Positions 54,489 through 64,000 of a stretch of 64,000 nt of DNA are shown here, one piece after another. The translations under genes and the position numbers were made by a program. The notes beneath the pieces were generated by a model, which saw only the letters and a list, made by a program, of their open reading frames with translations, was not told the DNA's origin and did no database searches. The DNA is taken from the NCBI RefSeq assembly GCF_052115865.1, contig NZ_JBQKME010000001.1, forward strand, positions 186,001-250,000. Direction: 5' to 3'. Origin of the DNA: Fundicoccus_A sp052115865 (lineage in GTDB: Bacteria > Bacillota > Bacilli > Lactobacillales > Aerococcaceae). Every line of letters starts with the position of its first letter. Position 1 is the first letter of the stretch.

Positions 54489-56075
54489 TTACCCAATCTG
54501 AGTGATACCTTTTCTTAGGATGCCACTCAACTTTGTTAAATTCATGCTCATTAGAAGCAGTCCGAGATCATTTCTCACCCCGACTTCTCCTCTGACATGA
54601 ACTCTACGCACACCAAAGTTACGCTTCATACGCCCGAAAACTGTCTCAACATCAATCTTACGTTGAGCGTATTTTCGTTTGCCTGAATCGCTTTCTAATG
54701 CTTCTTTTGCTTGGCTTTTTGTAGAAGTCCCACACGGCATTGATACTGATTGTCCGTTGATGACCTGAAGGTGTCAGCACAAGAGTGTCTAGTTCTGGAC
54801 TGGCTTGCGTTTTATCTGCTTTATACACTTTGAAATCCCGTGTAAAGCCTGATTTGTCAGTCCGTTGGCTGTGATGGCTAAAACTAAATTGGACACCATC
54901 ATGATCAACGTAACAGTCTAACACTTCATCATAGGCACAATTGTGTCGTTTGGTTGGATCGTTTTTATAAGCTTTTGTTTGTTCTTTGCGGTACATGCCA
55001 TGAGGAATTAACGCTTCTTTTTCTAACTCGTTCATTAGGTAAGCGTAATTTTCCACACTTCCATACTCTGCATCAGCTACAATACTTTTGAATAAACTTA
55101 ACGTTGGTAGCGACTCAAGAAAAGGCCGTAAGGTCCTGGAATCACCTGGATTCGGAAAAATTTCAAACCCAACTACATACTGATCATTGGTCGCAATTTG
55201 GAGATTATATCCCGGTTTCAATTCACGGTTTTCATAGGATCTTCTTTCGTGCACATAAAGGTCGCGCTAGTGTCTGTTTTTGAGTAATTATTTCGACCTT
55301 GGAATGTTGCGTTCGCCTGCTCATAACGCTGCTTGCGAGGTAATAAATTAGTCACAAGCTTTCTCAAATGTTTTTTGATTGTGCGACGCTCCCGTTTATT
55401 CGCAGAACCACCTTTAATGGCCTTTGCTTCTGCCTCAATCACTTCATCTAACGTTCCAATGCGTGCTTCAGCTGCTTGAATCATTTGATTCAAGGCTTGA
55501 CTAGTATTTAATTCATCCTCAGCCATCGCTAAGGCAACCTTGCGTTCAATGAGTTCGTCATACAGTGCTTTGATATCTGCATCCAATTTCGCTTCATATT
55601 TTTCGACCGCTTTACGCCAAACAAAAGAATACTTATTGGCATCCGCTTCTACTTTAGTCCCATCTACAAATAAAGCCTCATCTTTCAAATAGCCATGTTC
55701 ACTCAAAAGAAACGTGAAGTAGATGAATGTCTTTTGAACCAATAATGACGTTTCTGGCTGGACACGAAACGAATTAATCGAGCGATAACAGATATATTCA
55801 TCGTGAGATAACCACTTCATCGGAATCAACTCTTCATTTATTTGTACGATTTTACGGCCGCTGAAAGTGGCACGAGAATAAGCAAATAATAACATTTTGA
55901 GTAACATGCGCGGATGGTGAGCGGGACAACCTGTTAACGCAGGCGCATGAGTAAACTCTTCATCCGGGATTGAGTCAACAAATAGACTGATAAAACGGGC
56001 ATCGTGAGTGAGCGGGATATCAAAATCAAGATTTAGTACTAACGAACAATCGGGTGTGTTATAATTTTTATACAT
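54489..56075 (-). pseudogene. IS1182-type DDE transposase, frameshifted twice
   Basis: The N-terminal part (55218-56075) has FISLFVDSIPDEEF, HPRMLLKMLLFAYS and ALFVDGTKVEADANKYSFVW, typical of IS1182 transposases. A shift near 55240 within the KEDPMK region moves into a second frame (ELKPGYNLQIATNDQ, IVADAEYGS). A second shift near 54710 leads to the C-terminal part (RKIDVETVFGRMKRNFGVRR). The combined protein would be about 520 residues. It is inactive as read unless the shifts are sequence errors. Confidence 0.85.
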
Positions 56076-56164
56076 GGAAGGTCCTCCTTTTTTGGTCCCT
56101 ATGGTTTTGTGGTTATTACTATTACACCACGGAGGCGCTTCTATTTTAATTTTAACTAATCAAA

Positions 56165-56212
56165 AAAACGGGTTTCTCACAGTGATTGTGGAAACCCGTT
56201 TTTCTATTTTAG
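56165..56212. terminator. Bidirectional stem-loop at the IS1182 right end
   Basis: AACGGGTTTC and GAAACCCGTT arms with an internal CACA/TGTG pair, an A-run before and TTTTTCTATTTT after. Confidence 0.75.
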
Positions 56213-56306
56213 AGGAGTTTTTGCCCAGCCCCTAATTTATGTTATTTTTTAAGGTTAGAAAAAATACAAAAAATGAATTGTTATTTCATGAACTACGACT
56301 ATCTAG

Positions 56307-56537
56307 ATACTTAAGAAATTTAAAGTAAAAGCTGTAATTGATAATTGGATTGCTATGATAGGTCTAATCAATCAAACAAAACATAGACCTCATAATCGAA
56401 ATCTTTATTTGAGTTATAAAAAGAAAATCAATGCAATTTTTTTGCCTTCCACTTTGGAATTTGTCTTACCTAAGCTTGAACACATAATTAATAATACATT
56501 TAGGAATGATAGATTCTTTAAATATATAAATTATTGA
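56307..56537 (+). pseudogene. Unrecognised C-terminal gene fragment after the IS
   Basis: The frame is open from 56307 to a stop at 56537 and gives a basic tail (WIAMIGLINQTKHRPHNR to FRNDRFFKYINY). An ATG at 56355 lacks a ribosome site. Its position directly behind the IS, and overlap with the epimerase start, suggest the end of an EPS gene (possibly a glycosyl- or acyltransferase) cut by the insertion. I do not recognise the family. Confidence 0.35.
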
Positions 56538-57571
56538 AAACTGATATAGAGAGTGTGAGAAATTTGAAAATTTTAGTTACAGGTTCAGCCGGATTTATTG
56601 GAAGCTTTTTAACAAAAAAATTACTAAGTATAAAACATACCGTAGTTGGATTAGACAATCTAAATAGCTACTATAATCCAAAGCTAAAAGATGCAAGATT
56701 AAAGTTATTAAGTAATGAAAAAAATTTAAGTTCGTTCATGCCGATATCTCAGATAAAGAGTTCATTATGGATCTATTTAAGGAAGAACAATTCGATATTG
56801 TAATTAACTTAGCAGCTCAAGCAGGTGTTCGGTATTCAATTGAGAATCCTGATTTCTATATCCAAAGTAATGTCATAGGATTTTACAATGTTTTGGAAGC
56901 GTGTCGTAAATATCCAGTGAAACATCTATTATATGCCTCATCAAGCTCAGTTTATGGATCAAACAAAAAAATCCCTTTTGAGGAAACTGATTTTGTGGAT
57001 AATCCGGTTTCACTATATGCCGCTACTAAGAAATCCAATGACTTAATGGCTCATACATATAGTCATTTATTTAATATTCCTGCCAGTGGACTTCGTTTTT
57101 TTTACTGTATATGGTCCTCTAGGTCGTCCTGATATGGCTTACTTTAAATTTACAGATATGTTCTTTAATAATGAACCGATTCATATTTATAACAATGGCG
57201 ATTTCGAGAATGATTTATATCGTGATTTTACTTATGTTGACGATATTGTGAAGGGAATTGATTCTTTAATGAGTCATCCACCGGTTAAAAACGAAAATGG
57301 CCCTGCACATTCTGTTTTCAATATAGGTAATAATAATCCAGAAAAATTAATGGTCTTTATTACTAGTTTAGAGAAAGCTCTTAGCAATTCACTAGGGCGT
57401 GAAGTTGAATTTGAAAAGATCTACGAACCAATCAAACCAGTCGATGTGCCAGCTACATATACTGCAACAGATAAACTAAATGAAGCAATAGGCTTTAAGC
57501 CAGAAACATCTATTCAGGATGGTTTACAGAAATTTACTGATTGGTACGTTGAATATTATAATAAAAAATAG
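56534..57571 (+). pseudogene. NAD-dependent UDP-sugar epimerase (CapI/UDP-glucuronate 4-epimerase-like), two frameshifts
   Basis: Read across three frames (56534-56803, 56767-57132, 57086-57571) it gives about 345 residues. Landmarks: ILVTGSAGFIGSFL for NAD binding, INLAAQAGVRYSIENP, ASSSSVYG, and the catalytic YAATK, then DFTYVDDIVKGI. The breaks are at an A-run near 56730 and a T-run near 57100. The order of motifs is that of CapI-like enzymes, which convert UDP-glucuronate to UDP-galacturonate for capsule. Either it is a pseudogene or both breaks are homopolymer sequence errors. Confidence 0.82.
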
Positions 57572-57689
57572 ATGTTCTATAAAATAGTCATGACGGCTTA
57601 TCGTTTTGGCTATTTTCTTATGGTTTAAACACATGTTGTTATGTTAATATAGTTTATGTAGTTTATATTGAAATTTTAAGGAGTATACT

Positions 57690-58310
57690 ATGTATATAAT
57701 TATTAAAAGAGTGATTGATTTTATGCTTTCTTTATTAGCACTTATTGTTCTGAGTCCTATTTTTCTGATATTGGCTGTTTGGATTAAACTAGATTCTAAG
57801 GGGCCGGTTTTCTTTAGACAGAAACGAGTAGGGAAGAATAAAGAGTTTTTCCAAATTTACAAGTTTAGAACGATGAGAACTGATACACCGAGTGATATGC
57901 CGACACATTTATTAACCGATCCAGATGCTTTTATCACGAAGTCAGGAAAGTTTTTACGCGAGACTAGCCTTGATGAGTTGCCTCAGATTATTAATATTCT
58001 GAAGGGTGAAATGGCGATTATTGGACCACGTCCTGCTTTATGGAATCAAGATGATTTAGTAGCGGAGCGAGACAGATATGGCGCAAATGACGTTTTACCA
58101 GGTCTTTCAGGTTGGGCACAGATTAATGGACGTGATGAGCTGCCTATTCCAATTAAAGCGAAATTAGACGGTGATTACGTTGAAAGAATGAGTTTGGCTT
58201 TTGACGTGAAATGTTTCATCGGAACCATTACGAGCGTTTTAAGAAGTGACGGGGTTGTTGAAGGCGGAACAGGTGTCATTGAGAAAGCTAAGAAAGAAGT
58301 AGAACAATAG
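57690..58310 (+). CDS. Undecaprenyl-phosphate sugar phosphotransferase (EPS initiating enzyme), copy 1
   Basis: A 206-residue monotopic membrane enzyme of the bacterial sugar transferase (PglC/WbaP C-terminal) family. An N-terminal hydrophobic helix (FMLSLLALIVLSPIFLILAV) is followed by GPVFFRQKRVGKN, FRTMR, TSLDELPQIINILKGEM and IIGPRPALW. It attaches the first sugar-1-phosphate to undecaprenyl phosphate. AAGGAG precedes the ATG and a terminator follows. A clear paralogue lies at 61514-62137. Confidence 0.93.
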   Translation: MYIIIKRVIDFMLSLLALIVLSPIFLILAVWIKLDSKGPVFFRQKRVGKNKEFFQIYKFRTMRTDTPSDMPTHLLTDPDAFITKSGKFLRETSLDELPQIINILKGEMAIIGPRPALWNQDDLVAERDRYGANDVLPGLSGWAQINGRDELPIPIKAKLDGDYVERMSLAFDVKCFIGTITSVLRSDGVVEGGTGVIEKAKKEVEQ

Positions 58311-58345
58311 TTTTTGGACGCATTGATTAAGAACATCATGAGTTA

Positions 58346-58379
58346 AGTCGGGGTAATTTATTTACCCCGGCTTTTTTTA
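58346..58379 (+). terminator. Terminator after sugar transferase copy 1
   Basis: GTCGGGGTAA / TTACCCCGGC stem with a 5-base loop followed by seven T residues. Confidence 0.92.
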
Positions 58380-58581
58380 TGTTAGTTAACTTTTCAAAAA
58401 AAAAAGTTTTCTAACGATTCGTTTAAGCGATTGTCTAAATAGCGTGATGCATAGTATACTGGATTCAGACAGTTGGTTTGTTTCAAGTATTGTGGAAAAT
58501 AGTCTGTACGGATTTTTTTTTTGTTTTTTTAATGAAAAGTATTTTGGAATTAGACTAAGGGAATATTCGGACAGGAGAATT

Positions 58582-59908
58582 ATGATGACAATATACGATC
58601 AAATCATCAATAAAGAAACGAAGTTATCGGTCATTGGCTTAGGTTATGTCGGTATGCCGATAGCGGTGGCATTTGCGAAGGTTGCGGATGTGATTGGCTT
58701 TGATAACAATGAAAGCAAGATTGAGTTATACCATCAAGGCATTGACCCGACAAAAGAAGTGGGGGACGAAGCAATTAAAGCCACAAGCCTTGAATTTACA
58801 AGTGATGCAACACGTTTATAAAGAAGCCTTGTTTCATATTGTGTCGGTCCCTACACCGATTAACCAAAATAAAACGCCTAACTTAAATCCAGTGGAAAGT
58901 GCAACGCGCACCATTGGAAAGAATTTAAGTAAAGGATCCATTGTTGTCTATGAGTCGACGGTATATCCGGGTGTTACGGAAGATGTGTGTATTTCGATTT
59001 TAGAAGCGGAATCAGGTTTGAAACACGGCATTGATTTTGCGGTGGGTTATTCACCGGAAAGAATTAATCCAGGAGATAAGGTACACACACTAGAGAATAT
59101 TATCAAAAAAGTATCCGCAACAACCGACGAAGCCTTAGATGAAATTGCGAAAGTATATGAGTTGGTGATTAAGGCGGGTGTACACCGTGCGCCAAGTATT
59201 AAAGTGGCGGAAGCAGCTAAAGTGGTTGAGAACAGCCAACGTGATATAAATATTGCCTTCATGAATGAGTTAGCTTTAGTGTTTGACCGTATGGGCATTG
59301 ATTCAAAAGATGTGATTGATGCGATGAATACGAAATGGAATGCTTTAGGCTTTACGCCCGGTTTAGTGGGTGGGCACTGTATTGGGGTCGATCCTTATTA
59401 TTTCGTCTATGAGGCAGAGAACTTAGGTTATCATAGTCAAATAATTAAATCAGGTCGTGAGATCAATGATAGTATGGGTGAATTCATTGCTGATAAAATT
59501 ATCAAAGGCTTAATCAAAACAGGCAAAAAAGTCATTGAGGCGAAAGTGGTGGTATTGGGTTTAACCTTTAAAGAGAATACCCCAGATACGCGCAACTCTA
59601 AAGTGGGCGATATACTCAAGAGATTAGCGGAGTATGATATTAAACCTGAGATAGTCGATCCATGGGCGTCTGAAACAGATGCATTAAAAGAATATGGTGT
59701 AACGCTATCTAAGTATGAAGACATTCAGGATGCAGACTGTGTTGTCTTAGCCGTAGGTCATGAAGCGTTTAAAGCATTATCAGTAGAAGATATTGAAGCA
59801 TTATATAATCCCAAATTAACAAACGGAGAGCGTGTGTTGATTGATATTAAGAGTATCTTAGATCATGAACAGTTTACTTCAAAAGGTTATGCTTATTGGA
59901 GACTCTGA
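58582..59908 (+). pseudogene. Nucleotide-sugar dehydrogenase (VipA/TviB/WecC-like), one frameshift
   Basis: From ATG 58582 behind AGGAG, the frame reads SVIGLGYVGMPIAVAFAK (Rossmann) as far as SDATRL and stops at 58821. The matching continuation KEALFHIVSVPTPIN starts one frame over and runs to 59908. Later landmarks are VYESTVYPG, the catalytic-loop GLVGGHCIGVDPYY, and LGLTFKENTPDTRNSK. Family enzymes oxidise UDP-GlcNAc or UDP-ManNAc/GalNAc to uronic acids. The break is a one-base insertion in CGTTTATAAAG, not at a long homopolymer, so it looks genuine. Confidence 0.85.
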
Positions 59909-60091
59909 TTAACAAACTATTCTAAAAAAATCATCGTGATTCGAACTATTAAGGGATATAAGGGTTGAACTAAACGATTACACTAAGCAAATCTAGTACA
60001 GCCATGCGATTTGAAGAGACTTCTGTCGTGCGGGAATTTTCGTGAAGACTTATACCGTTTAAGCGCTAGAGAAGAACCAAAAAGTTGAATA

Positions 60092-60586
60092 GGGGCTGGG
60101 CAATAAGTCCCTCGTTCTCTGGTTTTTTTTTGGATTCATAGTAGTAGGTACTTCTAGCGATTCCAAGGACCTCGCACATTGCTGATACCGAGTATTTGTG
60201 AGCGTTATTACGGATTACATCTGCTTTCGTCCCATGATCAGCGCGGCTTGCTTTAAAATATCATTCTCCATCATTAGACGTTGATTTTCTTTGCGAAGCT
60301 TGATTAATTCCTCTTCTTCAGGGGTACGATTATCCTTTTCTTTGAAAGAGCCAGAAGCTTGGCTTTGTTTCACCCATTTATCAAATGCAGAGGCTGTAAG
60401 ATCATATTCACGTATAATGTCTGCACGTGGTTTTCCGCTTTCATAAAGTCGTATTAATTGGCTTTTAAATTCTGGCGTAAACGTTCTGCGTACTCTTTTT
60501 TCAGTCATGGTAGATTCTCTCCGTTTCAGGTTCTTTTATTTCATTCTACTAGACCTTAATTTTACTGTCTAACTTAGTGTAGCCTA
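60092..60586 (-). mobile_element. Truncated IS3/IS150-type element carrying a solo IS1182-like end
   Basis: The outer end reads, on minus, TAGGCTACACTAAGTTAGAC near 60586, as in IS3-group ends. At the inner side only the start of orfB remains. It is followed directly by GGGACTTATTGCCCAGCCCC (60092-60111), nearly identical to the left end of the IS1182-type element at 54375. The other IS3 end is missing. The preceding stretch 59930-60090 has no recognisable gene. Confidence 0.7.
60112..60508 (-). pseudogene. IS3-family transposase: orfA complete, orfB cut after about 35 codons
   Basis: orfA (60215-60508, 97 residues) is a helix-turn-helix protein, RRTFTPEFKSQLIRLYESG and DLTASAFDKWVKQ, with a leucine-zipper-like end LIKLRKENQRLMMENDILKQ. 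orfB begins in the -1 frame as in this family (VIRNNAHKYSVSAMCEVLGI, ARSTYYYESKKKPENE) and ends at the IS1182-like terminal repeat. Without the DDE domain it cannot transpose. Confidence 0.85.
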
Positions 60587-60588
60587 TT

Positions 60589-61513
60589 CATTAGCCATAT
60601 GCTAAGAGACGAAAGTTAACTAAAAAATGACGAACGAGTCAATGTGATTTTTTTACTTTGGCTTATTTTGTATGTTCCTATATAGAAAAATATGATATTA
60701 TAGAGTTGTCGTCTGAAATTAAAAATAAATGAAATGATTAATAGGGTTTGTTAAGATTTAATTTTTTTGTTGTTAAGATAATGAATGAGGTTATTTGATT
60801 AGCTTAAGGTACCAAAGCATATCTCCAATTATATAAGTTAGAACTATGTGTACGAATCACCCAATCGATAAATCTATCTATTAGGTGATTCTATTATAAA
60901 AGTTGAGGAAATCTTATAAAAACAAACTCTGATGAATTATCACAGATTTTTAAGATTCGAAGGATGAAATGTCTATTATTAAAACAAGGCTTGTCTTTTT
61001 GAATTGACGTGAGATGTTTTGTAGTAACAATAACCAGAATGACCAGATTATTAAGATGTGAGGTTATTTTTGAGAGGACTAATAATAGATTAAATAACAG
61101 TGGATTCTTCTAAACGATTTTATGACTACACGTAAAGAAAATATAAGTGAACAAAAAATATTGAGTGCACAGTCAAGATACATGTGCATGAATAGTATTG
61201 AATGGAACAAATATAAATTGTGATATGAGACTATGCAATTCTTTAATTAAAATAGTGTTGTTGATTGAATGAGTATAACGACGTGAGTATCTTGAAAGGA
61301 TAAAGAGGCTGTAAGGTAGTAATACCGAGGGTTTCAGCATAACTCACAAATGTACTAATGTTACAGAGGCATTACACATAGTCCCATTCGATCAAATCAT
61401 ATATTTGTGCAAGATATAGTGTTTAATTAAGTACCACATACAATAATAGATCAAGGAAATAAGGTGTTCTACACACCACCAATATACATTTACATAGGGC
61501 AGGAGGAACTATC
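60589..61513. other. 925-bp A/T-rich region without recognisable gene
   Basis: All frames are short and broken. One palindrome is visible: GAATCACCCAAT at about 60856 with ATTAGGTGATTC at about 60882, followed only by TATTATA. AGGAGG at about 61500 serves the next gene. The region may contain the promoter of the second half of the EPS cluster, but I cannot point to it. Confidence 0.4.
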
Positions 61514-62137
61514 ATGGTTTACTTGAAAATCAAAAGATTAATAGATATCGTACTTTCAGGTTTAGGACTAATCATTTTAGCTCCTGTTTTTTTATTACTT
61601 ATAATCGCAATCAAGGTCGACTCCCCTGGACCTGTTCTCTTTAAACAGAAGAGAGTCGGGATTCATAAGAGTCATTTTCATATATTGAAGTTTAGGACCA
61701 TGAGAATTGATACGCCATCTGATATGCCTACTCATTTGTTAGAGAATCCGGATCAGTGGATTACTAAGGTAGGGAAGTTTCTACGAAAGACTTCGCTAGA
61801 TGAACTGCCACAAATCATCAATATCTTTAAAGGTGAGATGAGCATAATCGGTCCTAGACCTGCTCTTTGGAATCAATATGATCTGATTGAAGAAAGAGAC
61901 AAGTATGGTGCAAATAATGTGCCGGTTGGACTTACTGGATGGGCGCAGATTAATGGTAGAGATGAACTTGAGATTGATGTGAAGGCTAGACTTGATGGAG
62001 AGTACGCTGAAAAGATTGGTCTTCTGATGGATTTCAGATGCTTCTTTGGGACGATATTTAGTGTTCTTAGAAGTGATGGTGTTGTTGAAGGTGGGTCTGG
62101 AACGAAAAAAGCTGATAAAGAGTCAGCGAAACATTAG
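61514..62137 (+). CDS. Undecaprenyl-phosphate sugar phosphotransferase, copy 2
   Basis: A 207-residue paralogue of the enzyme at 57690, with the same landmarks: hydrophobic N-terminus, GPVLFKQKRVGIH, FRTMRIDTPSDMPTHLLENP, TSLDELPQIINIFKGEM, IGPRPALWNQ and GWAQINGRDELE. The two copies are clearly related along their length but differ at many codons, so they are not a recent duplication. It leads a separate gene block after the IS remains, and overlaps nothing. AGGAGG precedes the ATG. Confidence 0.93.
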   Translation: MVYLKIKRLIDIVLSGLGLIILAPVFLLLIIAIKVDSPGPVLFKQKRVGIHKSHFHILKFRTMRIDTPSDMPTHLLENPDQWITKVGKFLRKTSLDELPQIINIFKGEMSIIGPRPALWNQYDLIEERDKYGANNVPVGLTGWAQINGRDELEIDVKARLDGEYAEKIGLLMDFRCFFGTIFSVLRSDGVVEGGSGTKKADKESAKH

Positions 62138-62147
62138 GGGTGAGCAG

Positions 62148-63044
62148 ATGTTTTTAGTGACAGGGATTACAGGACATACAGGTAGATATTTCTTACAAGA
62201 ACTTATTGATCATAAATATGAAGGACCAATCCGCTGCATCGTTAGGGAAACATCTGACACTTCAATGTTAGATAACAGCGGATTAAATATTGAGAAGGTT
62301 TATGGAGATCTCAATGATAAAGAGTTCATAAGAAAAGTTATGAATGGTGTAGATAATATCGTGCACATCTATAATATACATCATTCTCCGATGATTGTAG
62401 AAGCAGCGATCGAGAACAATGTGAAGAGAGCAATCTTAGTACATACAACAGGAATATATTCAAATTTCAAATATGCGTCACAAGGTTATAAAGACGTAGA
62501 AAAGAAAGTTTCTGAACTGACTTCAGATCTAAACTGCCCTACAAAAGTCACGATTCTTAGACCAACGATGATTTATGGCGATCTCTGTGATAGCAATATG
62601 AGTAAGTTTATAAAGATGATAGATAGAATGAGAGTTATGCCAGTCATTAATGGCGGCAAGAGTTTAATACAGCCGGTTAATGCTAGGGATTTAGGAAAGG
62701 CATTCTACACTGTTTTGACATCTCCTGAGAAAACAGATGGAAAAGCATATGACCTATCAGGTGAAAAGCCTCTACAGATGATAGAAGTTTTTAAGATGAT
62801 AAGCGATAAACTAAATAAGAAAACAACCTTTGTTAGCATTCCTCTTGGATTCGGAGTGTTTTTAGCAAGAGTAGCTAAGTTGTTTACCTTTGGAAAAGTT
62901 GATTATATAGAAAAAGTTCAAAGGATGGCTGAGGATAGAAGTTATTCTCATGAAGAGGCAAAGAGTGATTTTAACTATAAGCCGATGAGTTTTGAAGAGG
63001 GTATACAGATTGAAGTTAAGCAGTATATCAAAAGATTCAAATGA
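62148..63044 (+). CDS. NAD(P)-binding atypical SDR / NmrA-like epimerase-dehydratase
   Basis: A 298-residue cytoplasmic protein from ATG 62148 behind AGGGGTGAG. The Rossmann start FLVTGITGHTGRYF has the atypical-SDR glycine pattern, then YGDLNDKEFI, HTTGIYSNF and RPTMIYGD. The C-terminus has hydrophobic FGVFLARVAKLFTF. In EPS clusters such proteins modify nucleotide sugars or lipid-linked sugars; the exact reaction is not resolved. It lies 10 bases after the sugar transferase and 23 before the glycosyltransferase, so the three form an operon. Confidence 0.8.
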   Translation: MFLVTGITGHTGRYFLQELIDHKYEGPIRCIVRETSDTSMLDNSGLNIEKVYGDLNDKEFIRKVMNGVDNIVHIYNIHHSPMIVEAAIENNVKRAILVHTTGIYSNFKYASQGYKDVEKKVSELTSDLNCPTKVTILRPTMIYGDLCDSNMSKFIKMIDRMRVMPVINGGKSLIQPVNARDLGKAFYTVLTSPEKTDGKAYDLSGEKPLQMIEVFKMISDKLNKKTTFVSIPLGFGVFLARVAKLFTFGKVDYIEKVQRMAEDRSYSHEEAKSDFNYKPMSFEEGIQIEVKQYIKRFK

Positions 63045-63067
63045 TTCTTGATGATAGGAGTTATGAA

Positions 63068-64000
63068 ATGAATGAGAAAAAAAAAGCACTGGTCGTTACG
63101 ACTGTAGCTTCAACAATAGATCAATTTTGCATGAATGATATATCAATATTACTCGATAATTATGATGTGCAAGTAGCAGCAAATTTTACAACAGGAAATA
63201 ATACTTCCAAAGAACGAATCAATGAGTTTAAGAATGAACTTATAAATAAAAATATCGTAATTAATGAAGTACAGTTTGACAGAAATCCTTTAAGTAAAAG
63301 TAACTTAATAGCTTATAAAAAATTAAAAAGCTTGATACAACAGAATAAATTTGATTTGATTCACTGTCATACACCTATTGCGGCAATGCTTACAAGATTA
63401 GCTGCCATAGAACTAAGAAAAAAAGGAATCAAAGTTATTTATACCGCCCATGGTTTCCACTTTCATAACGGTGCACCTCTTATTAATTGGCTTTTATATT
63501 ATCCAGTTGAGAAATGGCTAGCTAGATATACGGATACTTTAATTACCATTAATAAAGAAGATTATGAGAGAGCTAAGCGGAAGTTTAACGCGAGAAAAGT
63601 TGAATATATACCGGGTGTTGGAATAGATCTAGAAAAAATAAATTTAGTCAAAGTGGATAAAGATCTAAAGCGTAGTGAATTAGGTTTACCCAAAGACGCA
63701 TTTATTGTTTTATCTGTTGGTGAACTTAATAAAAACAAAAATCACGAAGTTGTTATTAGAGCTATAGCAAAGTTAAATAACCCTGATATATACTATGTAA
63801 TTTGTGGAAAAGGTCAGTTGAGCAAATACTTAGCTAACTTAAGTAAAGAACTTGGCATAGAAAATCAAGTGTATTTACTAGGATTTAGAAAAGATATTAC
63901 CGAGATATGTAAGAGTAGCGATTTGTTTGTTTTTCCATCATATAGGGAGGGGTTAGGTATAGCTGCCTTAGAGGCTATGTCGTGTGGGCTACCTATTATA
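63068..64000 (+). CDS. GT4-family glycosyltransferase, 3'-truncated by window edge
   Basis: Open from ATG 63068, 7 bases after AGGAG, to the window end (311 codons seen). The N-terminal GT-B domain has HCHTPIAAMLTRLAA and YTAHGFHFH; a linker TINKEDYERAK leads to the C-terminal domain (SVGELNKNKNHEVVIRA), and PSYREGLGIAALEAMSCGLP is the nucleotide-sugar-binding E-x7-E motif. It resembles CapM/EpsD-type retaining transferases that add the second sugar to the lipid carrier. The gene continues beyond the window. Confidence 0.9.
   Translation, partial: MNEKKKALVVTTVASTIDQFCMNDISILLDNYDVQVAANFTTGNNTSKERINEFKNELINKNIVINEVQFDRNPLSKSNLIAYKKLKSLIQQNKFDLIHCHTPIAAMLTRLAAIELRKKGIKVIYTAHGFHFHNGAPLINWLLYYPVEKWLARYTDTLITINKEDYERAKRKFNARKVEYIPGVGIDLEKINLVKVDKDLKRSELGLPKDAFIVLSVGELNKNKNHEVVIRAIAKLNNPDIYYVICGKGQLSKYLANLSKELGIENQVYLLGFRKDITEICKSSDLFVFPSYREGLGIAALEAMSCGLPII

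Larger units (their letters stand above)
54375..56232 (-). mobile_element. IS1182-family-like insertion sequence (about 1.86 kb), defective
   Basis: The ends are GGGGCCGGGCAATAAGTCCC at 54375 and, inverted, GGGGCTGGGCAAAAACTCCT ending at 56232; they match at about 14 of 20 positions. Inside lie a broken transposase on the minus strand and stem-loops near both ends (54422-54462 and 56165-56212) that probably insulate it from outside transcription. No clear target duplication could be read. Confidence 0.8.

Noticed and set aside
62046..62147. Long N-terminal extension of the NAD-binding protein
   Set aside because: It would overlap the sugar transferase in another frame; the ATG at 62148 opens directly into the Rossmann motif and has a ribosome site.

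Overview
The window looks like a low-GC Firmicute of the order Lactobacillales. Evidence: strong AGGAGG-type ribosome binding sites, TTGACA/TATAAT promoters, compact Rho-independent terminators, an msm-type sugar operon laid out as in Streptococcus mutans, a DUF896 gene and Tex. Family is not certain; an Aerococcaceae- or Carnobacteriaceae-like host would fit, but that is inference.

Layout. 1-8.4 kb is housekeeping: a partial 5'-nucleotidase, DUF896, a purine permease (on -), a metallophosphoesterase, tex, an S66 LD-carboxypeptidase and tRNA-Leu(GAG). 8.4-10.3 kb is a graveyard: an IS-end palindrome, a decayed two-gene module whose second gene is a HEPN-domain relic, and a 13-unit tandem repeat. 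10.5-12.6 kb carries an AAA ATPase and a CapA-like protein. 14-41.9 kb is a large host-glycan (sialylated mucin O-glycan) utilisation locus: a CUT1/Lpl-type ABC importer (two permeases, YesL, a 643-aa lipoprotein), an SGNH esterase, a GH2 beta-galactosidase, a GH101 endo-alpha-N-acetylgalactosaminidase, a NERD protein, a YesN/YesM-like two-component system, a GH123-like/sialidase-like fusion, nanE, nanA, nanK, a decayed sialidase copy and an intact sialidase. None of the glycosidases shows a signal peptide, so the proposed scheme is import by the ABC system followed by cytoplasmic dismantling to GlcNAc-6-P, galactose and GalNAc. 42.5-50.1 kb is an msm locus (gtfA, msmG, msmF, msmE and aga on -, divergent msmR on +) for raffinose-family sugars. 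50.5-52.6 kb is a GH95-like gene missing its C-terminus. 52.6-64 kb is an exopolysaccharide/capsule cluster interrupted by IS1182-type and IS3-type elements, with several frameshifted genes.

The most unusual content is non-coding. Seven intergenic tandem arrays occur at about 2.1, 2.2, 9.7, 12.8, 28.7, 37.7 and 38.0 kb. They belong to at least four sequence families, yet all have a unit of 41 or 42 bp, and most units hold an inverted repeat. The largest family (44 units in three arrays) keeps an exact 41-bp step throughout: a 13-nt arm, a 9-nt loop, a 13-nt arm and a 6-nt spacer. A second dispersed signal is the decamer AATAAATATC (either strand), seen 18 times between 1.5 and 47.1 kb, often just after stop codons and often extended by NCTGC. 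I saw neither signal in the last 16 kb, which fits a mosaic origin for the polysaccharide region.
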